DNA of 15,374 nucleotides. Source: CAYNTG01 sp964400105 (GTDB lineage: Bacteria > UBP14 > UBA6098). The translations under genes and the position numbers were made by a program. Shown in pieces: positions 1-7,680 of this stretch. Position 1 is the first letter of the stretch. Every line of letters starts with the position of its first letter. Location: NCBI GenBank assembly GCA_964400105.1, contig CAYNTG010000051.1, forward strand, positions 1 to 15,374. Reading direction: 5' to 3'. A model generated the notes under the pieces. It was not told the DNA's origin. It was given only the letters and a program-made list of their open reading frames with translations, and searched no databases.

Positions 1-843
1 TTGGCCGCCGGAAACATAGGCAAAGTATTGATACCACCCGACGTGGCCGGTTCCGGTCCAGGGAGGATGCGCCGGAACAGGTGAGGTATAACTCGAACCC
101 ATCGTAGAAACCGAAGTCGGAGAGGCATAAAAAACCACCGTCCCCGTCGAAGTTATTAACGAAGCAACACCGACATCCGTTTCAGTAGCAGGACTGGAAA
201 ATGCACCGCTGCCCGGATTGCAATTATAACACCCATCGCCGACCTGACAATAGGGAGCATCGGTAAATCCGATCAGAATGTGTAGTGCGTCGGGACGCCA
301 ATCGTATTCGGTGATGGCATCGGCAATAACGTCGAGAGACTGCTCCGGACCATCTCCCCCACCCGATGCTCCGACTCCGCCGAGCCATGTGCTGTTGGTG
401 AATGTTGCTGCGTTCGCGGTCATCTGGTTGCCGGGGGTCGCCGGATCGAAATCCCAGATATTCGTGCCGTCGCCGTATGTAATTCCGCCGAGATGATAAT
501 CGTAACCCGCCGCATTGAGAGCGCTAATAAGTCCGCCGATATTGGCGCGGATGTCAGCAATCTCGCCATACATCGAACCACTCGAATCGATGCAGAATAC
601 GATATCGACAGCTCCGGTATCGAGCCGGCAGTGAACCTCCCAGCCGAGCTCGCCGTAAAAAAGATCGTGGAAATCATCGAGGGCGAAATCGTCGGAATGA
701 TCGGCGAGGTCTTTTGGGTAAACGGCCGGAAGCTCGACGCCGACGCGGTTCGCACCTATCCTCGTGATTTCGAGAGGTTTGGCGATCAGTGAAAATATAC
801 TTAGGAAGAAGAAGGTAATAAGTAACAATTCACGTTTTTTCAT
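1..843 (-). CDS. Secreted von Willebrand factor type A domain protein, 3' end outside the window
   Basis: I translated the complement of 1-843 by hand: 281 codons with no stop, so the gene continues past the left edge. It starts at ATG 843 with a signal peptide (MKKRELLLITFFFLSIFSLIA, residues 1-21). A vWA domain begins near residue 78. Its MIDAS metal site shows DSSGS at residues 86-90 after a hydrophobic strand, the GGGDGPEQSLDVI segment near 161-173, and FTDA at 193-196 after a second hydrophobic strand. vWA domains bind ligands through a divalent cation, so an adhesive or surface-binding role outside the cytoplasm is likely, but the partner is unknown. The ribosome-binding site AGGGGG (complement of 850-855) lies 6 bases before the ATG. 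The gene is divergent from the secreted-protein run on the plus strand. Whether it ends in the same sorting tail as its neighbours cannot be seen. Confidence 0.88.
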   Translation of the reverse strand, partial: MKKRELLLITFFFLSIFSLIAKPLEITRIGANRVGVELPAVYPKDLADHSDDFALDDFHDLFYGELGWEVHCRLDTGAVDIVFCIDSSGSMYGEIADIRANIGGLISALNAAGYDYHLGGITYGDGTNIWDFDPATPGNQMTANAATFTNSTWLGGVGASGGGDGPEQSLDVIADAITEYDWRPDALHILIGFTDAPYCQVGDGCYNCNPGSGAFSSPATETDVGVASLITSTGTVVFYASPTSVSTMGSSYTSPVPAHPPWTGTGHVGWYQYFAYVSGGQ

Positions 844-904
844 AGATAACCCCCTATTAAGGATACATGTCGCTTAAAGTATGGTTTTATCGCATTATCC
901 ATTA

Positions 905-933
905 AATATATTTCTTATTTCAATAATTCGCAA
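905..933 (-). promoter_or_regulatory. Predicted sigma-70-type promoter for the vWA gene
   Basis: On the minus strand, TTGCGA (complement of 928-933) and TATATT (complement of 905-910) are separated by exactly 17 bases. Transcription would start near 898, leaving a leader of about 55 bases that carries the AGGGGG ribosome-binding site. The surrounding 844-1062 region is strongly AT-rich, which raises the chance of accidental matches. Confidence 0.45.
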
Positions 934-1004
934 GGTTTTTACCCAAATAAATTACATCAAAACATTATTTTTTACAAAAGTTTTATAAAATATGTGGAAA
1001 CCTC

Positions 1005-1033
1005 TTGCTTTAGCCTTTAAACACCGATATTTT
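1005..1033 (+). promoter_or_regulatory. Predicted sigma-70-type promoter for the 1063-5475 gene pair
   Basis: TTGCTT (1005-1010) and TATTTT (1028-1033) are 17 bases apart, placing a start near 1040. A consensus AGGAGG ribosome-binding site follows at 1051-1056, 6 bases before the TTG start at 1063. With the minus-strand promoter at 905-933 it makes a divergent promoter region of 219 bases. Confidence 0.4.
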
Positions 1034-1062
1034 GTAAAAATACTAATTATAGGAGGTCTTAG

Positions 1063-1935
1063 TTGAAAAGTAATATTTTAAAATTGTTAGTAGCGGGATC
1101 GATCTGTGTTTCTGCCTTTGGGTTGGGATTTAGGATTTCACCCGGCACCATACTTTTAAACGAAGCTCCCGTGGGAAAGCCCTATGATTTTGCCACGGAA
1201 CGGAACCAGGCCATCCGTATCGGTCCAGTGAATTACGACATGACATACGAACTTCACGCCGAACCGGCTGGCGCAGGTAACAGCTCTGCGACCGGTTATT
1301 TCGATTTTCTGAATCCGGAATGGTTTTCACTCGCGGCGGAGACGGTCTTCATCTCTGCGGGAGATGTGGCCGAGGTGCCAATGTGGCTGAACATTGCGGA
1401 AGACGAAGGGCTTTATAATCATCATTGGTTGCTCGGAATACCGGTCACACCTATCTCCGTCGGCGGCGGAGCGACGCAGATACAGGTTGGCGGCTACCTT
1501 CAATTTCGTTTCGAGACCGAAGCGAAGGCCGGAGTAGTGCCCCAATGCGCGCAAAGCGAGTTGGTCGCCGTGCCGAGCACGATTAAATTCGAGGATATGA
1601 TGCCCGGAATGGATCGGATCGAGATCGCCGAGCTTTACCACGGCAGACCACATTCCCTTATGTATAGAGTCGAAAGGCTCGATCCGGATTCCGATGTCGC
1701 AAGGATCACTATCCTCGGCACTCCCGGATATCCGCGTCTCGAACATCCGGAATGGATCGAGTATCCCACCGAGGCAGTGGTTCCCGGCTCGGATGAAGGC
1801 GGCGGACCCTTTCCGATCACGGTGAAAATCCCGCAGGGAGAACAAGTTCGCAGGTTCGAGGAGATATTGCTCCTGAAAAATAATCAAACAAAAACGGCTT
1901 TTATAAGGATATTAGTCAACATCAAACAGATTTAA
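1063..1935 (+). CDS. Secreted protein of unknown function with two similar Ig-like halves
   Basis: I do not recognise a family. The TTG start at 1063 is supported by AGGAGG at 1051-1056 and by a signal peptide directly after it (MKSNILKLLVAGSICVSAFG). The mature part reads as two similar beta-rich halves. Residues about 25-150 contain NPEWFSL (84-90) followed by strands ending in WLLGIPV. Residues about 165-290 contain HPEWIEY (228-234) followed by strands ending in EEILLLKN. Each half also has an 'xYxLxAEP / xYRVERLDPD' strand about 20-30 residues before its PEW motif. This suggests tandem immunoglobulin-like domains. No catalytic motif or sorting tail is visible. It is followed 42 bases later by the giant secreted protein, probably in the same transcript, so it may be a partner or co-exported surface component. 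Confidence 0.8.
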   Translation: MKSNILKLLVAGSICVSAFGLGFRISPGTILLNEAPVGKPYDFATERNQAIRIGPVNYDMTYELHAEPAGAGNSSATGYFDFLNPEWFSLAAETVFISAGDVAEVPMWLNIAEDEGLYNHHWLLGIPVTPISVGGGATQIQVGGYLQFRFETEAKAGVVPQCAQSELVAVPSTIKFEDMMPGMDRIEIAELYHGRPHSLMYRVERLDPDSDVARITILGTPGYPRLEHPEWIEYPTEAVVPGSDEGGGPFPITVKIPQGEQVRRFEEILLLKNNQTKTAFIRILVNIKQI

Positions 1936-1977
1936 TTTTCGTAGATATAATATCAAATCAAATAAGGAGAAGTAGCC

Positions 1978-4900
1978 ATGAAGGGAATTACGATTGTTTT
2001 ACTAATGTTTGTCGTCGCAGGAAGCTGTCTTGCAATCTGGATGGATAGCTCGCCCGATTCGGGACATATCGGCGTCGGTGCCGGAATCGATGGACAGTTC
2101 AGTATCGGTGTGCCGCCCGATCCACCAGCATTCCCGGCGGTGCGCGATTTGTTGCACAGCAGCTATCGCCACGCGAGTCCGGAGGGAGGGTTTTTCAGCA
2201 TCTGGGTCGATAGCTCAATAGTATATTCTACGAATCCTATCATTAAAATGATGAATCCAGATAGCGCTGGCTATCTCGACGACTACCAGATTTTGCCAAG
2301 CACAATCGATCCAATAAACAAGTGGATTAAAACGGAATGGTTTATCCTGACCGATCCATTCGGCAACGATTCGATCCGTATTTCCCAGATTCTTCAACCT
2401 ATCGAGACCGGTGGCAGCGGCACGGTGATCATGAAATGGATCATTCAGAACCAGAGCGAAGTCAGTCATGATATCGGCCTTATGGTTTTCATGGACACGA
2501 AGATCGGGGACTCAGATACCGCACGCATCGTCGCACCGGGGATTCCACCATCCGACAGCTCACGCATTCTGCCCAATCCGCTGCACAGCTGGTTGATGCC
2601 ACCTTATTGGGAGGCCTATGAGTTCGGAGTCCCGGATACCGGTTTAACGGCAAGGGGTGTTCTCAGTCTTCCGCCCAATACAACACCCGATCGAATCGCA
2701 TTCGGCGATATCCACGATTTTATCGGCTGTTTTTGGACTCCGGTAATCACATTCGACGAGTATCACGATTCAGCGGTTCTTATGTGGTGGTACCCGGTTT
2801 CAACTCCGCCGGGTTCTACGATTATCGTCCAGACGAGTTACGGTCTCTCGGACAGCACGGCGACCATCGGGGGAATATATGGCCTGACGGTTTCCTACCC
2901 ACATAACCTTATCGTTTCCAGCTGCGATCTGGTTCCGAATCCATTCTCGCTGAGCGTTTCCGTGACGAACAACTCAGACAGCACCGTAACCGATATGCGC
3001 GTTAATCTGGACCTTTCCAGCTCGGATCACTGCACGCTCGACATTGGCGAAACATATGAAAAACAGGTTTATCCACCGGATCTAGCCGAGTTCGAAACCG
3101 GCTTCGCTTTCTGGAATATCCTGATAAAGGACCCAAGGCCTTTGATTGACATAGCGGATACCTTCAGCTTCGAGGCTTTCACGACGGATTCATCGACTAT
3201 ATCCCCGCCACAAAAAGTCTATATCGAGGGATCGGATTATATTGGCCCGATAGCAGAGACCGTCGAACCGCGTTGGGGAACGATAACATCCGATTCAAAT
3301 CAGGTTATAAAAATGTATATTCACGACGAAGACTCATGGGTGGATAGCATGAGGATATTCTTCGCATTCATCACGGCGGGTGGAACATTTTACGTTGACA
3401 TCGACGATCCATCGCTGTCGTTCCACGATGATACACTATATTATAATCCGCCGTCTGCGCTCCAGAATGCCAGATATTACTGGTTCCATCTCGAACAGGC
3501 AGAGGATATCGACGGCTGTCCTTCCGCATCCGATTCGGGAAGATTTCTCTGCGATCTCGAGGGGCCGACTCTCGGGCCGAACCATTACCCGCCGGACAGC
3601 TTGATCCAGGACGATTCGCTCATCGTCGTTTGGATTAACTGCAACGACGCGCTCGGTTCGATAAGGCTCGAAAGCATCAACTGGCGTCTTGCGCTCGACG
3701 GTTTCGTTTCGCCGGTTAGCGTCTTTGGCGGAACCGCCGGTGACGGCGTAGGAATCGCCGTTTCGAGCGAGATTATGCAGCCGGACACGGCCTATTGGAA
3801 TCCAGCCGGTTGGACCTCCGGCTTAGGGCATATCCCCGACGGTTGGGTGAATTCCATATTAGCCGGTCTTACCGACGACCCCGATTACGGAATCCCAAAC
3901 CCATGTCCGGAAGTTCCCTTCGGTTGGACATGGATAATGAATTCCCACGGCCCGCGTGCCCATCCGATCTTGCCGGACGACGGCGATTACGTCTCGGTCG
4001 CCGACACCGATATCGTCTATTATCTTTACGACGGCAACTCGATGATACCGGACAGCACCCGTGTCTTGCTTGACGGCGGCATTATCTCTACGGACGGCGA
4101 TCCGCGCGATTCGATGCACACCATCGTCGTGGATCCACCGACAGCATTTCCGGACAAATATCTTGTCGAGATCGAGGTCGTGAACGCATACGACAGCCTG
4201 TTCACGCCACTCGATCTGTCGAGCCACGTTGCATGGTCATATACCATCGATCTAAGCCCGCCGTTTATCAACGGCAGCACTATCGCCGACGGCGATACGC
4301 TCGGCGTCGATTCAATTGTGGTCACTATCGATATCGACGATTCGACCTCGGGCGTGAACCCGGATTCGCTGACGATATTCGTCAACGGCATTCCCGTTTC
4401 CACGACATGGACAGGCAGTGCAGCTATATTTACCCTCGATGTGGATATCGATTCGGCAGTCGTGGCTATTCAGGTCTGCGATAATATCGATGTCGGTCCT
4501 GCGAATTGGATCGACATGGAGATGACTGTTTATATCCATCTGGAAGGCCCGCGCGCGTATATCGACGGCGACAGCGACGGATTCATCTGCAGCGCGACCG
4601 GCCCGATTATCTGGATGCTTACCGATCCGGACGGAATCGTCGGCACCTCTATCGCCACAATCTTTAACGGCGACACCGTTACCCTTTCAGACAGCGAACT
4701 ATCTTACGACGGCGCTTCGGGAATACTCTCATACACGCCGGGCACAGCATGGATAGACGGATATTATATATCGGCTCAGCTTATTTCGGCGGAGGATATA
4801 TATGGATTCGCGCTGTCCTCGCCGGTCGGTGGCTCGTGGGAGGTCGATCTCGATGCTCCGGTATGGACATACGCCGTTGCCGGGACGCTGTTTTTACCGA

Positions 4901-5475
4901 CGTCGGGATATTACAACGACTCACTAATCCATATCGATTGGGCGTGGGGCGACGGCGCTTTCGACAGCGTCTCTATGACTGTTGGAAGCTCGTTTTTCAC
5001 GGACGATTCGACCGGATTCTACGTTACGGACACCATGTTCACGTTCGATTCGCCCGAAGCGGGTTTCGTTCTCGACAGCGCCGTTACTTACTATTTCATA
5101 ATCAATGCCAAAACGGTCTGCGCGTTCAGTGAGGGTGAATGGGTTTCAGACACGTTCGAGGTCTATAGCACCGAGATCGACGAATCGAAACTACCGAGAA
5201 AGGTCGAGTTTTTCCCGAACCGCCCTGACCCGTTCAACGCCACGACCGTGGTGCCGTTCAGCATCGAGAGATACTCCAATATTGAGCTGGAAATCTCGGA
5301 CATTCTTGGAAGGCGTGTTAGCACGGTATTCAGCGGTAATCTTCCGGCGGGCTATCACGAGATCGTCTGGGACGGTCGCGACGATAGTGGCCGCGAGGCG
5401 CCGAGCGGAGTGTATAACTGTCGCCTGAGAGTCGGGAAAGACTCTTATTCCCAGCGAATAACACTTATCAGGTAG
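1978..5475 (+). CDS. Large secreted multi-domain surface protein with C-terminal sorting tail
   Basis: 1165 residues. The ATG is preceded by AAGGAGA (1964-1970) and followed by a signal peptide (about 1-19). Residues about 50-305 form an N-terminal domain resembling that of the 13339-14535 product. From about 420 to 1068 come roughly five or six beta-rich, Asp/Ser/Thr-rich Ig-like repeats of about 100 residues. Several boundaries carry a similar phrase: DLEGP at 526-530, TIDLSPP at 756-762, HLEGP at 854-858 and VDLDAP at 956-961. Residues 1072-1165 are a sorting tail with DPFN, ILGRRV, WDGRDDSG, PSGVY and a final ITLIR. In the FCB group such tails are exported by type IX secretion and anchored or released at the surface. 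No enzyme motif is visible; a structural or adhesive role is inferred. The composition is acidic, typical of secreted repeat proteins. Confidence 0.85.
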   Translation: MKGITIVLLMFVVAGSCLAIWMDSSPDSGHIGVGAGIDGQFSIGVPPDPPAFPAVRDLLHSSYRHASPEGGFFSIWVDSSIVYSTNPIIKMMNPDSAGYLDDYQILPSTIDPINKWIKTEWFILTDPFGNDSIRISQILQPIETGGSGTVIMKWIIQNQSEVSHDIGLMVFMDTKIGDSDTARIVAPGIPPSDSSRILPNPLHSWLMPPYWEAYEFGVPDTGLTARGVLSLPPNTTPDRIAFGDIHDFIGCFWTPVITFDEYHDSAVLMWWYPVSTPPGSTIIVQTSYGLSDSTATIGGIYGLTVSYPHNLIVSSCDLVPNPFSLSVSVTNNSDSTVTDMRVNLDLSSSDHCTLDIGETYEKQVYPPDLAEFETGFAFWNILIKDPRPLIDIADTFSFEAFTTDSSTISPPQKVYIEGSDYIGPIAETVEPRWGTITSDSNQVIKMYIHDEDSWVDSMRIFFAFITAGGTFYVDIDDPSLSFHDDTLYYNPPSALQNARYYWFHLEQAEDIDGCPSASDSGRFLCDLEGPTLGPNHYPPDSLIQDDSLIVVWINCNDALGSIRLESINWRLALDGFVSPVSVFGGTAGDGVGIAVSSEIMQPDTAYWNPAGWTSGLGHIPDGWVNSILAGLTDDPDYGIPNPCPEVPFGWTWIMNSHGPRAHPILPDDGDYVSVADTDIVYYLYDGNSMIPDSTRVLLDGGIISTDGDPRDSMHTIVVDPPTAFPDKYLVEIEVVNAYDSLFTPLDLSSHVAWSYTIDLSPPFINGSTIADGDTLGVDSIVVTIDIDDSTSGVNPDSLTIFVNGIPVSTTWTGSAAIFTLDVDIDSAVVAIQVCDNIDVGPANWIDMEMTVYIHLEGPRAYIDGDSDGFICSATGPIIWMLTDPDGIVGTSIATIFNGDTVTLSDSELSYDGASGILSYTPGTAWIDGYYISAQLISAEDIYGFALSSPVGGSWEVDLDAPVWTYAVAGTLFLPTSGYYNDSLIHIDWAWGDGAFDSVSMTVGSSFFTDDSTGFYVTDTMFTFDSPEAGFVLDSAVTYYFIINAKTVCAFSEGEWVSDTFEVYSTEIDESKLPRKVEFFPNRPDPFNATTVVPFSIERYSNIELEISDILGRRVSTVFSGNLPAGYHEIVWDGRDDSGREAPSGVYNCRLRVGKDSYSQRITLIR

Positions 5476-5485
5476 CAAAATTAAG

Positions 5486-5514
5486 AGGGGGCGCCAATTT
5501 CCCCGGCGCCCCTT
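5486..5514 (+). terminator. Probable hairpin terminator after the large secreted protein
   Basis: GGGGCGCC (5488-5495) pairs with GGCGCCCC (5505-5512) around a 9-base loop, and the flanking AG/TT extends the stem to about 10 pairs with one G-U. It starts 10 bases after the stop codon. The T-tract after it is short and interrupted (CGTTTG), so termination may be partial. The next gene starts only 22 bases later, and the hairpin could instead be a processing or attenuating structure. Confidence 0.55.
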
Positions 5515-5536
5515 CGTTTGAAAGGATCGAGTATTC

Positions 5537-6379
5537 ATGATAGTTAGATCGCGTGTCGCTATGCTTCTGTCGATAGTGCTTTTCATGTCGGCCTTCAGCG
5601 CTATTGGAGCCGTCGATAATTTTTCTCTTTCGCTGAATTTTATCGAGGTCGGCTCGCCGATCAATCATGAGTATGTCGAGTTGGGGATGGATGTCGATGC
5701 AACGGCCGGTTTCGACGCTGCTTTCGATCTTTTTCTTCCGCCGCCGATGGGCGTTGGATACCACTTCGTTCACGATGAGCCGTATCCTTTCGACAGGCTC
5801 ATTTCCGATTACAGGAATACATCGGACATTGGCGCGATCTGGAGAGTCGGTAAGCATGCAACCTCGTTCGGCGTGAACGTCGTTTTCGGCGACACCTCCG
5901 CGATTTTCTCCGAGGACAGCTACGCGATTTACTTCAAAATCATCGGGGTTCTCGATCCAGAGCCGGAAAGGCCATTCATCGATTCGACGTGGCAACAATT
6001 GGCAACCATGGATACTGTGAATTATAATCCGACATTGGAGGTTTTGCTTTTCTCCGTCGATATTTATATACCGGTTGGAATCGACGAAACGAAGGCGTCC
6101 CCCGGAAAAATCGAGATTCACGCACCACGGCCAAATCCGTTCAATGCGTGCGTGAAAATTCCAATTTTCATTAAGGATTGTCGCGTGGTTTCGGTTCAGA
6201 TCGTCGATCTTCTTGGAAAACGGATCCGTTCGATTCCCAATATCTATGGCCCAGGAGAATTCGAGATTATTTGGGACGGTCGCGACGACTCAGGAATTTC
6301 TATGCCAGGCGGCATTTACCTTTGCCGGATCAATTCGGAAGACGTGATATCTTACGAAAAAGTCCTGCTTGTCAAATAG
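5537..6379 (+). CDS. Secreted protein with C-terminal sorting tail
   Basis: 280 residues. The ATG follows AAAGGA (5521-5526) with 10 bases between. Residues 1-25 are a signal peptide ending AFSAIGA. The middle (about 26-180) contains a segment reading DATAGFDAAFDLFLPPP. I recall similar 'DATDGFD...D.P.PPPP' segments in secreted FCB-group proteins, but cannot name a family. Residues 188-280 are a sorting tail with RPNPFN, DLLGKRI, WDGRDDSG, PGGIYLCR and a final KVLLVK, closely parallel to the tail of the preceding protein. It lies behind the hairpin at 5486-5514, so its expression may depend on read-through. Export by a type IX-like system is inferred from the tail; no function is evident for the mature part. 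Confidence 0.82.
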   Translation: MIVRSRVAMLLSIVLFMSAFSAIGAVDNFSLSLNFIEVGSPINHEYVELGMDVDATAGFDAAFDLFLPPPMGVGYHFVHDEPYPFDRLISDYRNTSDIGAIWRVGKHATSFGVNVVFGDTSAIFSEDSYAIYFKIIGVLDPEPERPFIDSTWQQLATMDTVNYNPTLEVLLFSVDIYIPVGIDETKASPGKIEIHAPRPNPFNACVKIPIFIKDCRVVSVQIVDLLGKRIRSIPNIYGPGEFEIIWDGRDDSGISMPGGIYLCRINSEDVISYEKVLLVK

Positions 6380-6392
6380 TTATCTATTCCGC

Positions 6393-7217
6393 ATGATCGA
6401 TTTTCATATCCACCCCGATTTCAGTTACGATTCTCGAGCGTCCACCGAAGACATCGTCGAGGCAGCGCTCGATAAGGGTATCGAAGCAATATGTTTCACG
6501 ACTCATATCGATCTAAACCCGAAAAGGCGCGCGATCGATCCCTTTATCCGCGTGGACGGCAAGCTCGTTCCGCTCGGTAACGATTCGGTTGAGGCGTTCA
6601 TTTCGCGTATCCATCGAGCGGCGGACGAAAATGCCGACAGACTTGCGATTTTTGTCGGCTTCGAGTTCAGTTACGGAAGACATTTCGAGGACGAAATCGC
6701 GCGTTTTATCGAAAAATTTCGTCCCGATTTTTATCTCGGCGCTATCCATTGCCTTGAAAACATCGGTATCTCCGGAAGGCACGAAGCCCCCGGATATTTT
6801 CGTTCGGTCGGCATCGAAAAGGCAGTGGACGACTACTTCTCCGCCATGAACGATCTGGTAAAAAGCAGGCTCTTTACCACGGTCGCGCATATCGACGGCC
6901 TGAAAAAATACGGCCATCGCTTTTACGGTGACGAACTCTATCGTCTTATGGAGCTTCGATTTGGAGCGATCTTCGATCTTATGTCAGATAGCGGTGTAGG
7001 TATCGAGGTGAACACCTCGTCGTTGCGCAGTGGTTTCACCGAGATGTTCCCCTCTAAGCGTCTTCTGGAGATGGCTCGCGATGCCGGTGTTACGGTGAAT
7101 TCCGTCGGCAGCGATGCCCATTTTGCAACCGATGTCGGTTTCGGGATCGAATCGGCGTATCGACTTATCGAACGTGTCGGGATCGGGATCGCCGGGCCTT
7201 TGGCGGAATTCGGATAG
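6393..7217 (+). CDS. PHP-domain phosphoesterase, histidinol-phosphatase-like
   Basis: 274 residues of the PHP (polymerase and histidinol phosphatase) superfamily, which uses a multi-metal site to hydrolyse phosphate esters. Visible metal-site elements, in order: DFHIHPDFSYDS at 3-14, TTHID at 36-40, GFEFSYG, GAIHCLE, AHIDGLKKYG, EVNTS and SVGSDAHFATDVG. Length and motif order fit the HisJ-type L-histidinol-phosphatases, but related PHP enzymes act on other phosphates and no his biosynthesis gene is in the window. I chose ATG 6393 because PHP proteins usually begin right before the DxHxH motif. A TTG at 6369 would add 8 residues and overlap the preceding gene by 11 bases. Neither start has a clear ribosome-binding site, so translation may be coupled to the upstream gene. 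The protein has no signal peptide and is cytoplasmic, unlike its upstream neighbours. Confidence 0.85.
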   Translation: MIDFHIHPDFSYDSRASTEDIVEAALDKGIEAICFTTHIDLNPKRRAIDPFIRVDGKLVPLGNDSVEAFISRIHRAADENADRLAIFVGFEFSYGRHFEDEIARFIEKFRPDFYLGAIHCLENIGISGRHEAPGYFRSVGIEKAVDDYFSAMNDLVKSRLFTTVAHIDGLKKYGHRFYGDELYRLMELRFGAIFDLMSDSGVGIEVNTSSLRSGFTEMFPSKRLLEMARDAGVTVNSVGSDAHFATDVGFGIESAYRLIERVGIGIAGPLAEFG

Positions 7218-7486
7218 CGAAAAACGAGCAGTCGATCATCGAATCGAGGACTGTAACATGACACCCAAAGATTTCGAGATGTTGTGTTTCTTATTTTGAA
7301 CGTCATGCTTCTTGTTTTGGACTTGTGGTATCAACTATTATACATTATTGCTAATATGTTTAACATTCATAATCATTAAAGTAAATATTGCTGTTCATTA
7401 TTGTATCATTGTAAATCTATTTACGCCTATCATGTTCCTTGTTTTCTACTGTTACGGTTTCTTCCGCCAAAATCGGCTGTCACGCC

Positions 7487-7512
7487 CGCTGCTACGTCCT
7501 TCGGACGCAGCG
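7487..7512. other. Inverted-repeat hairpin inside the GC-rich intergenic island
   Basis: CGTCC (7495-7499) pairs with GGACG (7503-7507) around a TTC loop. CGCTG (7487-7491) pairs with CAGCG (7508-7512), with CTA bulged on one side, giving ten pairs in total. It is not followed by a T-tract on either strand, so it is not an obvious terminator. It is the most structured part of the island. Confidence 0.5.
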
Positions 7513-7620
7513 ACTCCAACCCCCACAGACCACACCACCCTCGCGCCAGCCGTCGATAGCTACAACCCAGATTTTTAGGATACGATTACCTATACCGGAC
7601 ACCGATTACTATTTAATCCC

Positions 7621-7649
7621 TTGATATTTGCAATGTTCCATAATATATT
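7621..7649 (+). promoter_or_regulatory. Strong predicted sigma-70-type promoter for hisS
   Basis: TTGATA (7621-7626) and TATATT (7644-7649) are 17 bases apart, each with one mismatch to the consensus. Transcription would start near 7656, giving a leader of about 25 bases that contains the GGAGGA ribosome-binding site at 7671-7676. The leader is too short for a T-box. Confidence 0.6.
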
Positions 7650-7680
7650 AATCCGATTTTGATATAATCTGGAGGAAACT

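Larger units (their letters stand above)
7218..7680. other. 463-base non-coding stretch with a GC-rich island
   Basis: No convincing gene. At 7229-7253 a weak bulged hairpin (CAGT...ACTG outside, CGAT...ATCG inside) follows the PHP gene without a T-tract. From about 7280 to 7440 the DNA is very AT-rich, with imperfect repeats of TTCTTRTTTTG near 7288 and 7308. From about 7465 to 7570 it switches sharply to GC-rich sequence holding a hairpin at 7487-7512. On the minus strand this island is open from 7585 to the TGA at 7430-7432. A possible TTG at 7519 would give a 29-residue peptide containing RPKDVAAGVTADFGGRNRN, with no proper ribosome-binding site. It may be a gene remnant or a dispersed repeat. 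The hisS promoter is at the right end. Confidence 0.6.

Noticed and set aside
1327..1887. 186-codon frame on the minus strand
   Set aside because: Antisense to the 1063-1935 gene, which has a consensus ribosome-binding site and signal peptide; no recognisable motif.
5468..6121. 217-codon frame on the minus strand
   Set aside because: It lies opposite the secreted protein at 5537-6379, whose signal peptide and sorting tail are clear; the antisense frame shows no family features.
6369..6392. TTG 6369 as the start of the PHP gene
   Set aside because: It has no ribosome-binding site and adds eight residues before the conserved N-terminal MIDFHIHP; kept only as an alternative.
6393..7217. Assigning the PHP gene to histidine biosynthesis because hisS follows
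   Set aside because: hisS charges tRNA and is separated by 463 bases and its own promoter; no histidine biosynthesis gene is present, so the substrate stays open.
7312..7578. Open frame of 88 codons on the plus strand with a hydrophobic first half
   Set aside because: It begins at a TTG without a ribosome-binding site, its hydrophobicity follows from AT-rich DNA, and the second half is low-complexity Pro/Thr sequence from the GC-rich island.
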